From Anagrus nilaparvatae (Eukaryota > Arthropoda > Insecta > Hymenoptera > Mymaridae): a stretch of 64,000 nucleotides of DNA. Of the stretch, positions 13,401 through 24,689 are shown piece by piece. Location: positions 8,680,001-8,744,000 of the forward strand of contig JAKSXM010000014.1 in assembly GCA_022575985.1 (NCBI GenBank), in the 5' to 3' direction. A program made the position numbers and the translations under genes. Position 1 is the stretch's first letter; each line of letters opens with the position of its first letter. A model generated the notes under the pieces. It worked only from the letters and a program-made list of their open reading frames with translations. It searched no databases and was not told the DNA's origin.

Positions 13401-14931
13401 TTAATTATGTAACCTAAAATTAGCTAAAAAAAGGTAAAACAAACCGCTGAGGGTGGGTCAATTGACTCCTCTGACCCCCCCCCCCCCCCTATATCCGTCT
13501 TTGGTATTTTTATTTACATTTTTTAACATGTTTTTATTATAACTTTTTTTTATAACTCTTAGCTTTTTCTTTCATTGCGTCAATTCCGAACATGACTTGA
13601 CTTTTTACGGCGCTGAAAAATCGAAGGGCAAATCGAAGAACAGGATATCTGAACGTTAATTGTTATAAGAACGTTACTTGCTCTCTTTTTATTTCAAGAA
13701 ATACATTCGACTCATAGGAAGCATACGAGCTTGGGTATATCAATGGTTATTTCTTAGTGTATAATCTGTTCCTAATAGAATGTCGTTTATTATTTTTCAA
13801 GAATAAAAAATCGGTATTTTTTATTTTTAAATTGAAAGATTTAAAAAATAAAAATTTTAATTACGATTTAAAAAATTTTTTTTTTAATAATTTGGGGTAC
13901 TTTTAACCGCTAGGGTTGTAAATATTGTTACTTTTTCGGCTGTAAAACGAAAAAGGGCAACAAAAAAATTTAGTTGAGGTGCTAATTGCATTAATTTCAT
14001 ATATACGATAAAATATTTTCAAAAAATTGATCCAAATACAAAAAAAATATTCTGAGGTTATGTTTTTTTTATTTTTTTACACGTTTAGAGTAAAAACGAT
14101 AATTCTAGACGTTAATACTAGACATGAAAAAAATTAGGTACCACCTTAAATTAAAAAAAAATTATCGTGTTTTTTTAATTTTTTTATGTAAAAAATTTTG
14201 AAAAAAAAAAGAATACTCAATAAATTACGTGTCGGATTGGAGACAACGAGTACTTTCATAGAAATAAATGAGGTATTACATCCAAATTAAAAAAAAAGTA
14301 TATCAAGATTTTTTGGTGAAAATATTTTGAAAAAAAAAAATTTGGTCTTAATGGCGGCCATTCATTGCTCATAAGCGCTGATGGCAATCCGTGCTAATTT
14401 TTCAAAATCAGAAAATCCGAAACCCAAGGTTCAATGTTAAGAATTAAGAATTTAAAATAACATTAAAAAATGGCTAAGTCAGAAGTCAGAAAGTGCAAAG
14501 TAGAATTCTTAAAATATCCGAATGAAAAATTCTATTCAATGAACCAAATATTATAATTTTAAGAAATTGCAAAGCCCGGAATTAAATTTTTCCGAATTAA
14601 AAGTTGTTCGATTTAATGCAAAACTATGAAATATTAAGCTTTATACGAATTCCGGAAAATGATTAAAAAGAAACAAAATTTTTCATTTAGGACTTTATTA
14701 TTTTTTGTTAAATGCTTTTCTTCAAATTACTTACTCCAATTTATACGGATTTTTTAAAAATATATTTCTAAAATAAAAAAATTCTAGAACCTATAATAAT
14801 TTGTTTGAAAAAAACTTTTCTGTTCTTTAAAAATCTGAATTCAGACCCGGATTGCCATCAGCGCCTACGAACAATAAATGGCTGTCGTCTTAATGTCATA
14901 TTGGTTGTGAAATATCACCGGATAGAGCCAT

Positions 14932-14969
<38 letters not shown>

Positions 14970-16858
14970 TTTTTTTAAAAATCGGTTTTTTAGCTTACTG
15001 AGGTCTAGAAACGTACTTGTATGTCAAAAAATCAGAAATCAAAATTCATTGTTAGCAATGATCAAGTTTTATAACCTTTAGGAATTTCGAAATCTTTAAA
15101 TTTTCTAATTTAATGTAATCTTTTCTTATGCTTTTGGAATTCAACAAATTTATAAGAACTTCGTAGCCACTTATGAATTGTAATGTAAATTAAATGAAAT
15201 ACTTTAAAAAAATAGTTTTTAAAAAATACCTACCTTGGGAAAAAAAGTCAATATAATTCTAACATTCCAGACAAAGAAAACTATAGAAAAATTTGTTTTT
15301 AAAAATTTACCTTATTTATATAAGTTTATGGATTTAGGATAATTTATATTTCAGGATTTATTGTAATTTCGTTTTTTGGATTTATTACCGTTATGAGTGA
15401 ACATGTTCAATGCTCGTTGGTTGTGTATAGTTAAACAAACCGGAAATTCAAAAAAAAAGCATCAGTTATTGTAATTGTAATAATATAATAAGTAATAAAT
15501 AAAATTATTAAATGGTGAATATCCTATCCTAAATATGGGTTAGTCATCGATTCGGTAACTATGTACATTGCTATCGCTAAAAGAGTCATTCTGATTGGCT
15601 TATACAAATTTCATTGTTGATAGGTTAAAATTAATTTTTTTATTGTTTATATTATGTTTTTATTATTTTTGAGGTTAGTTAGTTAGTTGAGTAGTTGATA
15701 TCAATGGTGATAAATACCTGCTTGTAGTGAAATAGACAGCCGTGAATTTCCACTTCGCCATGAAAAAAATTTTTAAGAGCTAATATAGCTGCCTTTTCAA
15801 AATCAATCGTGAAATGTTTTATTTGCCCCTTGATCTCTGGTATTATTTCAAAAATTTTTGTTAAAATGGCTTCAAATGTATAATGTGTTCGGCGATTGCT
15901 TAAAACGACAATAGCTGGAAATGCCTGAAAATAATTAGTAATTAAGTTTTCTTTTCATACATTTAAGTAATACGTAAAAGGATTTTATTTCAATATTTTA
16001 TAGTTAATTACCGAATCGCATTTCCTATAATGAATCGTGTACAAGTGGGAAAACTTTGGATGATGTGGCAACACCTGAAAATAATAAATTAACAAAATTT
16101 AATTATAAGCATGTACTTTATTTGATTGAATAAAAGTTATTTAAAAAAATTTTAAGCAAACTTTACTTGGAATGTTCCATCCATAAAAAAATGATCGATG
16201 GCATTCTTCTTATTTTTTAGCATTCCAAGACTGTGGTCAGTTATAAATATTAAGCTCGTAGACTGATCCTGTGGACAGTAGACAGAACCACGATAAAAAC
16301 TTTTCATTGGAGCGTACTCTGTAAGTAATTCTGCAAGATGTGGAACGTCTTTTGGATTCTTTGGCCTGTATTGTAACCTGGCCTGTCTCATTTTATAAGC
16401 CACATCTTCATATTTTATTTCGTCCAGAATATCAGTAAAACTAAAATTGAATACCAATTAATATTAAAATTACATAAATAATATAAAAAAGCAAAAAAAA
16501 TTTCTTACCGTCCATCGGGTTTTAAAACGTCGTTAAAAATGTCGATTAATTTTTCGTTGCACTCTCCAGCTCGCTTATACAATTCCGCCTTACATTTTCT
16601 TATTTTGAGATAAGAAGAATCCGGGATGCAATTTGTTTCGCATTCATGTGGCTTAGAGACATGATTTTTATTTACTGAAGTTAGGGAATTTTTTTCGAGT
16701 CTTATTGAAGCCTTACACCCCTCGGAATCTCTTTGAACGCATCTTAGAATGTAACCATTGCGTAAAGTTGAATTGCTGTCTTTATGATAAAGCAGCCCTT
16801 TGTAATAATACACCGTTGAACCATTCCTTGAACCAAGCAATTTTTTAACTTTCGTCAT
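4254..16858 (-). CDS. MULE transposase, left-arm copy (16 exons, apparently intact)
   Basis: Cut-and-paste transposase of the Mutator-like superfamily, expected to bind the element's ends in the nucleus and catalyse excision and insertion. Exons on the minus strand, inferred from GT/AG sites that keep phase: 16509-16858, 16167-16440, 16012-16074, 15718-15924, 10257-10572, 10029-10176, 9768-9829, 9576-9692, 9356-9460, 9125-9271, 8934-9062, 8780-8866, 8596-8700, 8362-8511, 8123-8281, 4254-4489. The product is about 884 residues: FLYWCH-like finger (about 10-85), MULE core with DGTFQ, TIDFEKA, GCLFHYKQ and NNLCERYH, an acidic Ser/Glu-rich middle, a Lys-rich segment, and a C3HC4 RING at the end. 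No stop or frameshift is seen in this copy. Two introns are large (5.1 and 3.6 kb) and full of repeats. The start is the ATG before TKVKKLLGS. Confidence 0.82.
4560..8122. other. Large intron 15 (left) with 262-bp tandem repeats
   Basis: This non-coding region lies between exons 15 and 16. At 4660-5310 are 2.5 copies of a roughly 262-bp unit (anchors CCGAAGCAACGTTTGCGAG near 4664, 4926 and 5188). The right arm has about 5.5 copies at 46240-47700. The rest (5330-8122) is unique AT-rich DNA that pairs with 43443-46220. ORFs at 5482-5682 and 6975-7157 are conserved between arms only because the arms are copies; they carry no recognisable domain. Confidence 0.7.
8123..10176 (-). CDS. Exons 6-15, left: basic, acidic and lysine-rich linker
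   Basis: Ten short exons (62-159 bases) are separated by introns mostly of 60-100 bases with good GTAAG-type donors. Exon 6 is strongly basic (RVIKRHKRIHKRRRKQ) and could serve as a nuclear localisation signal or bind DNA. Exons 8-13 are acidic and Ser-rich (ELSESAEEDMELPYES). Exons 14-15 are Lys-rich (NQKRNRLKRLKAKQNKK). Exon 15 ends NVIENLQAELKAMR, likely a short helix. I recognise no fold here, and the section appears specific to this element. Confidence 0.7.
9885..10011. repeat. 127-bp imperfect hairpin repeat in intron 6 (left)
   Basis: It fills most of the 199-base intron between exons 6 and 7. Its ends, CCTCGGCCGTAAAC and CTGGCCTAGGACCGTAA, are inverted, and its centre contains GGCTTCGCCTCGGAAGG. 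Related copies occur at 23806-24110 and 28270-28480 and, right arm only, at 29820-29940. It looks like a small non-autonomous palindromic element. The mirror copy is at 41554-41680. Confidence 0.7.
10257..10572 (-). CDS. Exon 5, left: MULE core with the catalytic Glu
   Basis: The exon begins AVVKKWKEIGVEGYDE, which reads on directly from GCLFHYKQ of exon 4, as in unbroken MULE proteins. Near its end is TTNNLCERYHRELN, whose Glu is the third member of the DDE triad, followed by GSHPELWLML. A 5145-base intron separates it from exon 4. The donor is probably CTTG|GTTTG at 10257, joining to exon 6 at 10176. Confidence 0.85.
10573..15717. other. Large intron 4 (left), repeats and AT-rich DNA
   Basis: This 5.1-kb intron lies between the exons carrying the second Asp and the Glu. 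It holds a 150-bp-type satellite segment (14020-14340), a CA microsatellite (14936-14967), a poly-C run near 13478-13489, and unique AT-rich DNA. The right-arm intron is 1480 bases longer because of the insertion at 37976-39454. No coding signal apart from random ORFs. Confidence 0.65.
14936..14967. repeat. CA microsatellite (left)
   Basis: A (CA)n run of about 16 units follows the motif GAAATATCACCGG and precedes ACTTTTTTTAAAAATCGG. The same arrangement recurs at 35117-35150, 39279-39335 and, degraded, near 49060-49110. It marks one repeat family. Confidence 0.85.
15718..16440 (-). CDS. Exons 2-4, left: MULE catalytic core (both Asp residues)
   Basis: Exon 2 (16167-16440) ends in DHFFMDGTFQ, carrying the first catalytic Asp. 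Exon 3 (16012-16074) continues VLPHHPKFSHLYTIHY. Exon 4 (15718-15924) carries the second Asp in FTIDFEKAA and the C-x2-H of GCLFHYKQ, all in the order expected for the MULE domain. The introns are 92 and 87 bases and keep phase. The reading frame that continues past the exon 2 donor stops after a few codons, which supports splicing. Confidence 0.85.
16509..16858 (-). CDS. Exon 1, left: FLYWCH-like zinc finger
   Basis: The exon encodes about 116 residues. The sequence STVYYYKGLLYHKDSN leads into C-x7-C (RCVQRDSEGCKA), then NHVSKPHEC with H-x4-H. This is the usual order of a FLYWCH finger, although the Trp before the first Cys is replaced (YILRC). FLYWCH fingers commonly precede MULE transposases in animals and probably recognise the terminal repeats. 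The donor site is GACG|GTAAG. Residue 8 is Leu here and Pro in the right copy. Confidence 0.8.
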
Positions 16859-16953
16859 CTTTTTTTCTTCAAATAAGTCCTGTAAGTTATAAAAAAAAAA
16901 AATACTTTTTTATTTTTTAACCAAGTTTCGGTTTTTCCAAGTCTTTTTTATTA

Positions 16954-19185
16954 CACTGAGAAAAACGTTTCTTTGATTCAATGGTATATATCATTAATTT
17001 GATAAACTGATTTCATTGAAATGTAGCAATGAAATATTTCATTAATTTAATGATATATATTATTAAAATTATTTCAATGAAATATAACTTTAGTTTAATG
17101 ACTTATTATTTTTTTTTTAAAGAAAATAAAATATTAAGTTTTTTTAACCATGTGAGTCAGTTATTTTTTTACTTAATATTTTAAACGCTGTTTTTATCGA
17201 ATGAAGTTACGATGACCGCATATGTGTATTATTTAGTTTTTAATTTGTATCCCCCGTGTATTCGCCTATTATTGTTTCGCTATATTATATATTATTCGCA
17301 CGCGCGCTTCGTATATCATGTAATAAAATTTTGATCCTTATATAGTAAAGGAAAGTCAATTTTATGACTTGCGAGAGTGATATTCTTAGAGCGACATCTG
17401 CTTATAACAATTATATCAAAATTTTAAAGTAAATAATTAAATTTAAATAATTGAATATCATTTTTTTAATTAGTTTTAATATTTTACAAATTTTGTTTAA
17501 AAAAAGAAATTAGTAAAAAAGTATAGGTGAATATAAAATTTGTGAAAAAAAAATATATAATTAAATAAAAAAATTACAAACAGTTAATTTTTTTTAATAA
17601 TTAATTTATTTATTTTTTTATGTATCAAAGATTAAAATTAAATGGAAAGAAAATCATATCAACATTCTAAATCTATGAATGACAAGATGCATATAATAAA
17701 AACAATTAATTAAATTCTTTACAAAAATTATAAAAAGCAACTACGTAATTTCTCTCAAAACAATAAGGCAGTATCCAGAATTGGACTTTCTCAAAACTAT
17801 TTTTTTTTTTAGTCAATGTTTAAAATTATATCTGAAATATTTAAATTCTCTATCACTACTAGGAAAAAAAAATTAACAGTTGCATCTTTCCCAGTTAGCG
17901 GTAGCAAAGAACTGGTTTTAATATACTATCTGAGATAGTGAAAAACTGAACTAACAAAAATTAGAAAACCATTCTTGGTTCCTATTCTTCTATTCAATGA
18001 TTATAACTAATTCTGATAATTTCAATATTCTATCTCTTTTGGTAGAAAAAATATTCATATCATTATGTATATAGCATTCAAGTTAACGATGCCGAAGGAC
18101 TATAATATAGTCTTTACAGACACTATCTGAGATAGTGAAAAACTAAACTAATAAAAACCAGAAAACCATTCTTGGTTCTTCTTCTTCTACTCAATGATTG
18201 GAACTGCTTCTGATAATTTCAATATTCTATCTCTTTTGGGAGAAAAAATATTCATCATTTTATATAGCATTTAAGTTGATATAAAATTATGAATATTTTT
18301 TCCAGCCATCAAGTTGATATTAAATTATGGATATTTTTTCTCCCAAAAGAGATAGAATATTGAAATTATCAAAAGTAGTTCTAATTATTGAGTAGAAGAA
18401 AAGGAACCAAGAATGGTTTTCTGATTCTTATTAGTTTAATTTTTTAGTATCCAATAGTTTCTTAAAAAACTAGTCCTTCGGTATCGTAAACTTAAATGCT
18501 ATATAAAATTATGGAGATTTTTTCTCCCAAAAGAGATAGAATATTGAAATTATCAAAAGTAGTTCTAATCATTGAGTAGAAGAAAAGGAACCAAGAATGG
18601 TTTTCTATATTTTATTAGTTTATTTTTTCACTGTCTCAGATAGTGTCTATAAAAACAGTTCTTTGCTACCGCTAACTGGGAAAGATGCAACTGTGAATTT
18701 TTTTTCCTAGCAGTAATAGAGAATTAAAATATTTCAGATATATCTAAGGATTGACTAAAAAAGAAAAAAAAGAAAAATAGTTCATAGTTTTTTACAATTT
18801 AAGATCAAGTCTTATAAAACCAGTCCTTTGGTATCGTTAACTTGCTATATGAAATGATGAATATTTTTTCTCCCAAAAGAGATTCAGAAACAGCAGCGTT
18901 TCCACCATTATATATTAACATTTTTTTTTTTTAAATTAAAACTTCATTTTCTTTAATTATTGGCATACTCCATAAACTCTGTTATTAAAGTATACCGTTG
19001 GCGCTGTCTCTCTCAGTGAATTCTGAGTTGCGCAGTACAGTCTAAAATTACTGAATTTAAAATATTATTAATTTAATGAAATATTTCATTGATTCAATAA
19101 CTATACTATTAATTTAATAGAATATTTCATTGCTATATTTCAATGAAATCAAACCTATTAAACTAATGGAATATTTGTCTCATTG
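16954..19185. mobile_element. Left-only 2.2-kb DNA element with TA duplication
   Basis: The right arm reads straight across this site (33136-33150). The left arm instead has 2232 extra bases flanked by TA (16952-16953 and 19186-19187). The ends are inverted: CACTGAGAAAAAC on the left, and CAATGAGACAAAT when the right end is read in reverse. The subterminal 140 bases also pair imperfectly, with the shared CATTGAAATNTAGCAATGAA. The interior has further inverted repeats, for example the region with CTTTCCCAGTTAGCGGTAGC at 17887 and its reverse complement near 18660, plus repeats of TCTCCCAAAAGAGATAGAA. TA duplication suggests a Tc1/mariner-like non-autonomous element. It has no ORF for a transposase. 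Confidence 0.8.
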
Positions 19186-19336
19186 TATGATAAAGTTTTT
19201 CAAGTTAAAAAATACAACAGTAATTAAGGGGGTAAGGGTATAAAATGCTTTGCTTTACAACTGATTATTGACAGTGGTTGTAGATTTGGTATCGTAAAAC
19301 AATTTTATAATAATTGGTTAAATATTGAAAAAACCG

Positions 19337-19503
19337 CATTGGCCCAAAAGGACCACTGTGGCCCAAAAAGACAACATTGGCACAAAAGGACCACATTGAT
19401 CCAAAAGGTCCATTTTGGCCCAAAAGGACCACATTGGCCCAAAAAAACCACATTGACCCAAAACGTCCATTTTGGCCCAAAAGGTCCATTTGGCCCAAAG
19501 GGC
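19337..19503. repeat. 20-21 bp minisatellite (left)
   Basis: Tandem copies of a unit like GGCCCAAAAGGACCACATT. It is open in several frames on both strands, giving GPFGPK- or TLAQKVHF-type peptides, as any stop-free repeat would. The right arm has about twice as many copies (32628-32990). I do not consider it coding. Confidence 0.85.
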
Positions 19504-19599
19504 TCAGGCGACAACGGCGACGTCAGCGGCAGCGTTTATAACTTTATAATATATAGAGATATACATAAATATAAATATATTTTAGGAAATTTAAGGGTG

Positions 19600-20505
19600 A
19601 AGGCCTAATTTTTAATTGAAAAACCCGTGATTTTCGTGATCAGCGACCTAAAAAACCCTTGTAGACCAAATCTTGGAGGGATAGAGCGAAAGTAGAGAAA
19701 ACACCACTTTTACGAGTAGTTTTGGCTAATTTAAGGGTGAAGTTACGTTTTAATTGAAAATACATCAATTTTTGTGATCAGCGACCCAATAAACCCTATT
19801 AGATAGAATTTTGGAGGGCTAGAGCGAAAGTAGCGAAAACACCCTTTTTAGGGGTAGTTTTGGCCACTTTAAGGGTGAAGGGGTAATTTTTCATAGTTAT
19901 AACTTCCATATTCGTGATCAGCGACCCCAAAAACCCTTGTAGACCAAATCTTGGAGGGATAGAGCGAAAGTAGAGAAAACACCACTTTTACGAGTAGTTT
20001 TGGCTAATTTAAGGGTGAAGTTACGTTTTAATTGAAAATACATCAATTTTTGTGATCAGCGACCCAATAAACCCTATTAGATAGAATTTTGGAGGGCTAG
20101 AGCGAAAGTAGCGAAAACACCCTTTTTAGGGGTAGTTTTGGCCACTTTAAGGGTGAAGGGGTAATTTTTCATAGTTATAACTTCAATATTCGTGATCAGC
20201 GACCCCAAAAACCCTTGTAGATCAAATCTTGGAGGGCTAGAGAAAAAGTTGCAAAAACACCCCTTTTAGGGGTAGTTTTGACTAATTTAAGGGCGAAGTT
20301 ACGTTTTAATTGAAAATACATCGATTTTTGTGATCAGCGACCCAATAAACCCTATTAGATAGAATCTTGGAGGGCTAGAGCGAAAGTAGCGAAAACACCC
20401 CTTTTAGGGGTAGTTTTGGCTAATTTAAGGGTCAAGCCCCAATTTCTCATAGAAATAACCCCGATTTTCGTGTTCAGCGACTCAAAAAACCTATAGTAGA
20501 CCAAA
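19600..20505. repeat. 139-bp tandem satellite (left)
   Basis: About six units, each carrying GTGATCAGCGACC and CCAAATCTTGGAGGG, spaced about 139 bases apart from 19637 to 20472. The right arm has only about two to three (32190-32570). It ends at a poly-C run (20532-20542) that is mirrored by a poly-G run at 32157-32170. Confidence 0.82.
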
Positions 20506-21390
20506 TCTGGTGGCGGCTACAAACAATACCACCCCCCCCCCCGTGATTTGACTAGAGTATATATAAATATATATAATATAAATATATATAATATAAATAA
20601 AATCGCATGCCTACAAGACGTTCTCGCCCTTTTTTTTTTATTTAAGCTACCACGAAAAATAATATGTTATAATACCGTAATTTTAATTGTTAGGTGAAGA
20701 ACCTTAACTCGAAATTTTATAAAACAGTAAGACTCCAGCTTTCTGCATAGTTGCGAAAACGGTGTATCTTACAGTACTAGGGGTGAAAATGCTTGCGATG
20801 CGAGTAAAGAGTAAAAGTATAATAAATATTAAGTGAGTTTTTTACTGGCCTTGTAATAATTAAACAAAACCAGGGCAAAAATTTATTAAATTCCAAAAGA
20901 AGCAATTATTTGTAATGTATATTTAATGTGACATAAATTTAAAAATAATGTATAATCAATTTCAACAGCGATTAGGGCGCGCGACTAAGTTAACGACGTA
21001 TGTCAGTGGAGTGACAAAGAGATATGGTTCTTTTCGAACCTTCTAACCTCTTTCCCCTCTCCGTTTTTTAATCTCCGAATAAACAATAATCTCTAAAGCA
21101 GCAAGTTAAGCCAATTTTCAAACTTTAACTTATACGAACAAGTTTTTAAATCACATTTTAATTTCAATTTTAAATTAATTGCAAGAAAAATTTAAAAACT
21201 AGATACGATTGAGATAAACAAAGACAATTTGAAAATGCGCACTTATTGCAAATATGATACAGCCACTTTATTATCGAATGTGTCATTCTTTCTTTTTTTT
21301 AGAAATTTAGTTTAAATATTTTAAAATAACGCTTACCGAAGTAACTAATTTATTCATTGAAAAAAATTTTAAAATATCTTTACCTACATT

Positions 21391-21523
21391 CCCGAGCGAA
21401 CCTGTCCGACGGATTGCCACCATAAGTAACGCGGCGAAACGGCGGCCCGTCGGAGGCCCTCCTTAGGGCCGCCGGTTCGCCGCGTGACTTATGGTGGCAA
21501 TCCGCCCGAAAGGTTCGCTCGGG
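21391..21523. repeat. 133-bp GC-rich hairpin, copy 1
   Basis: A near-perfect palindrome from CCCGAGCGAACCT to AGGTTCGCTCGGG with arms of about 59 bases and a loop of about 15-18. It is strikingly GC-rich in AT-rich surroundings. Three more copies have exactly the same length. This copy has the variants GTCCGACGG and CCCGAAAGG in the outer arms, so its stem has a few mismatches. It would form a strong cruciform or RNA hairpin. A short ORF across it is an artefact. Confidence 0.92.
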
Positions 21524-22849
21524 TTTAAAAGTAATTGTAATTGACATTTTAAAATGCCGTTTTGGAAAAAATTGTACAGAAATTATAAGGAAGGACGCCA
21601 TGTATTTGGGCGGGGTCCATTTAATTTGAAACTAATTGCATAATGCGTTATATTTTGTTTTAAAGAAATTAAACATCTAAATATTTTAAATATTTTTATC
21701 ACAATCCCTTCATGTATAATTTTTTACTAAAAACAGGCAATTTTATAAGCTGTTCCTGCAAACACAATATATAAATAACGCGCAATATACTGTTCAAGAA
21801 ACATTTTCTTGCGTGCGCGCCAATTTTTTTTTTTTTTTACAATGCAAGAAAAAAACTACATGATGGATTAATGATTAATTATTAACAAATTAATAATAAT
21901 ATTAATTAATTAAATAACTACCTGATTAATTAAAAATATGAATCAGCCTATCCTTCAGATAACAGAAATCACTCTTTGAAACTTCAGAAGCGTCTTTTTG
22001 TGTAAAAATCAGAAAAACACGTGAACGGCAAAAATGAATTCAGCACTTGTTTCTTTTGGTTTTACTTTTTAGTCCTTTTGAGCCATTTATAAACATTAAT
22101 AAATAAAACCATTTAATTGACAAAAAAATAAGCAAACATTGTTAATATTGGACACGCGATATAAAAAAAAAGTTAATAATAAAAAAAAGTATCTAAAAAT
22201 CAACGCCGATATTAACACTCACACTCCGATTTAAAATGTAATAATTATTTAAATATAAAATTATTACACAAAAATAAATTTTTAACACAAATTCTAATAA
22301 TTATTTAAAAAAATTTTTTATTTAAAACTAAAAAAAGCGATTTTTCAAAACGTCTTATCACTCTGAATGTTTAAAACAAACTACTCGCGCGAAGCCGCTA
22401 TTCCGCATAGAGGGCGTTAATTATGACTCCCGAAAGAGAGGGAGAAGCAGCTACTATAAAATTAATTTTGTACTAAAAATTCATAATCTTTTCGCTTTTT
22501 AAAGCTTATTAATTATTTATTTTTTGTGCATTTAAAGAGAGATAATTTTCAAGTTTTTTTAAACTGTAATATTTACACACTATTAAATTTTTTATTATTT
22601 AACGCTTTCTTTATTATAGTTGTTTTTTCGCAAACAGTGGGATAAAAACAAATTTTACATGATTGCATGATTATATTTACATGCTTTATTTATTTATTTA
22701 AAAATTAATAACCAAATAAATATAATAAATACTCCTCCCAGTTTTGACACTTCAGATTGTAAGAAGGTAAAAACTATGAAAAAGCGAGTTTAAATTAAGT
22801 AGCATCGGTTTTTCCAATTTTTTTTTTTTTTTGTTCTCTATACTCACAT

Positions 22850-23290
22850 TATTTTGTATTTCCCAATTTATGTTTTAATTTATTCACAAAAATAAAATAA
22901 CAATAGATTGGAATATATTAAATTTTTTTAATTTTTTTTTAAATAAAATTTTTAAACTTTTTTCAAAATTTAAAAGCAAATAGCAAAATATTTATTTATT
23001 AAAAAAAAATAGAGTTAGCAAAATTTGAATGGTGAAAATCGGTTAATATTAACCATTCAAATTTTAAATTCTTAATTTACAAAATTGAAATTAATTAAAA
23101 TTTTTCATGGTTAATATTAACCGATTTTCACCATTCAAATTTTGCTAACTCTATTTTTTTTTAATAAATAAATATTTTGCTATTTGCTTTTAAATTTTAT
23201 ACAAAAAAAAATTTTTTAATTTAATAAATTCAAATCTATTGTTGTTTTATTTTTGTGAATAAATTAAAATATTATATTGAAATATACTCC
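22850..23290. repeat. Secondary AT-rich palindrome (left)
   Basis: Nested inverted repeat. GGTGAAAATCGGTTAATATT near 23032 pairs with its complement near 23110, and pairing extends outward through TTCACAAAAATAAAA (about 22885) and TTTTATTTTTGTGAA (about 23248). The right-arm counterpart is at about 28985-29430. No coding content. Confidence 0.75.
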
Positions 23291-23405
23291 CGTTCAGAAT
23301 ACAAAATACTATTACATACTTTTTATTTAATTATTTAATAATTATGCAGTAATACAAGTAAAATAAATTGGGAATACCTACAGTATTTCAATTTTTATGC
23401 TACAT

Positions 23406-23538
23406 CCCGAGCGAACCTGTCGGGCGGATTGCCACCATAAGTTACGCGGCGAAACGGCGGCCCGTCGGAGGCCCTCCTTAGGGCCGCCGGTTCGCCGCGT
23501 GACTTATGGTGGCAATCCGCCCGACAGGTTCGCTCGGG
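23406..23538. repeat. 133-bp GC-rich hairpin, copy 2
   Basis: Same element, with perfectly matched outer arms (CCTGTCGGGCGGATTGCC and complement). Like copy 1 it is preceded by CTACAT. It lies beside the AT-rich secondary palindrome at about 22850-23290. Confidence 0.92.
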
Positions 23539-23805
23539 ATATTATTTAGGTTTCATTAATCTGTGTAATCGCAATCATACTTTTCCCAAGCTCCAAAGAT
23601 AATTCTCCATAAGAGCAATGTTAAACCACCTTATCTTATTTCTTTATTAAATTATAATATCATGTAGTAAAAGTTGTAAAATAAAGTTTATTTCATTTCT
23701 TAAAGACTTTATCCTTTTATTGTACAGGTTTCATTAATTTCTGAAATCATAATTTTTAACAGATGTAACACCTGAATAATAGTATATTACGACCCATTAG
23801 CAGAA

Positions 23806-24222
23806 AAATAAAGAATGGCCCAAGTCGCACGTAAATTACCTTCCGAGGAGAAGCTGAGTAAACTGCGATTTGGAGCATTCTTTTTTTATGGCCCAAGGTC
23901 GTATAAGATTTATCTGCATTAGTGTTGAGAAAACGCGTCTTTGCCGGACGCGCAGCGTCTGGGAAATACGTGATTTCTGGCCGCTTACCAGAAATAGTAT
24001 ATTTACGGCTCGAGTCCAGAAAAGTAAAGAATGGTCCAAATCGCACGTAAATTACCTTCCGAGGCGAAGCCGAGGATGGTAAACTGCGATTTGGGTCATT
24101 CCTTATTTATGGACAAGGCTCGTATAACATTTTTCTGTGTCTGTGGCGAGAAAACACGTACTTTTCGGACGCATAGCGTCCGGGAAATACGTGCTTTCTC
24201 GACGCAGACCAGAAAAAAATTT
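23806..24222. repeat. Cluster of hairpin repeats (127-bp family), left
   Basis: Two tandem copies of the family also found in intron 6: AAGAATGGCCCAAGTCGCACG at about 23811 and AAGAATGGTCCAAATCGCACG at about 24027. Each is followed by an inverted segment with GAAAAC..CGGACGC..GCGTC..GGGAAATACGTG. They pair with 28270-28490 in the right arm, which keeps only one copy. Open frames here are repeat translations. Confidence 0.7.
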
Positions 24223-24689
24223 TTAAGTATTATATGATATTGATAATAATTTTCGAAATTATATGCAGAGTTAATTATGCATATTCAGTAGAATGCATAT
24301 TTAAAAATAACAATTAAAACTACCATTAATAATTTTTAGGAAATTTTAATTACTTTTTCTTATATAAGTGGAGGATGTGATAAGAAACCAGAGTATCTTT
24401 TATTATTGAAATTTCCTATTAGAGAAATGGCAGAATCACCAAATTAAAAAAAAAAGGTTATGTAAAAAAATAACAGTAAGTAAAAATATTCTAAAAAATA
24501 TTATTCCCTTTTCTCTGAATGGATTTCATAAAAGACCGCCATTGTGGACTATGCATTAGCCAATAAAATTGTTTATTTTTAAATTTAAATTTTTCCACAT
24601 TCGATGCATGTTTGATGATAAACCAAAAATTTTTATACAAGTATGTTGCATGTGCGTCGATAAAATAAGTAATTCAAAAATTGTTTTTT

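Noticed and set aside
21380..21601. 73-residue ORF, mirrored at 31096-31317
   Set aside because: It reads across the GC-rich hairpin; the Arg-rich stretch is only the palindrome's composition.
23756..24237. Several overlapping ORFs of 67-96 codons
   Set aside because: They lie in the hairpin repeat family, are open on both strands and are not conserved as protein.
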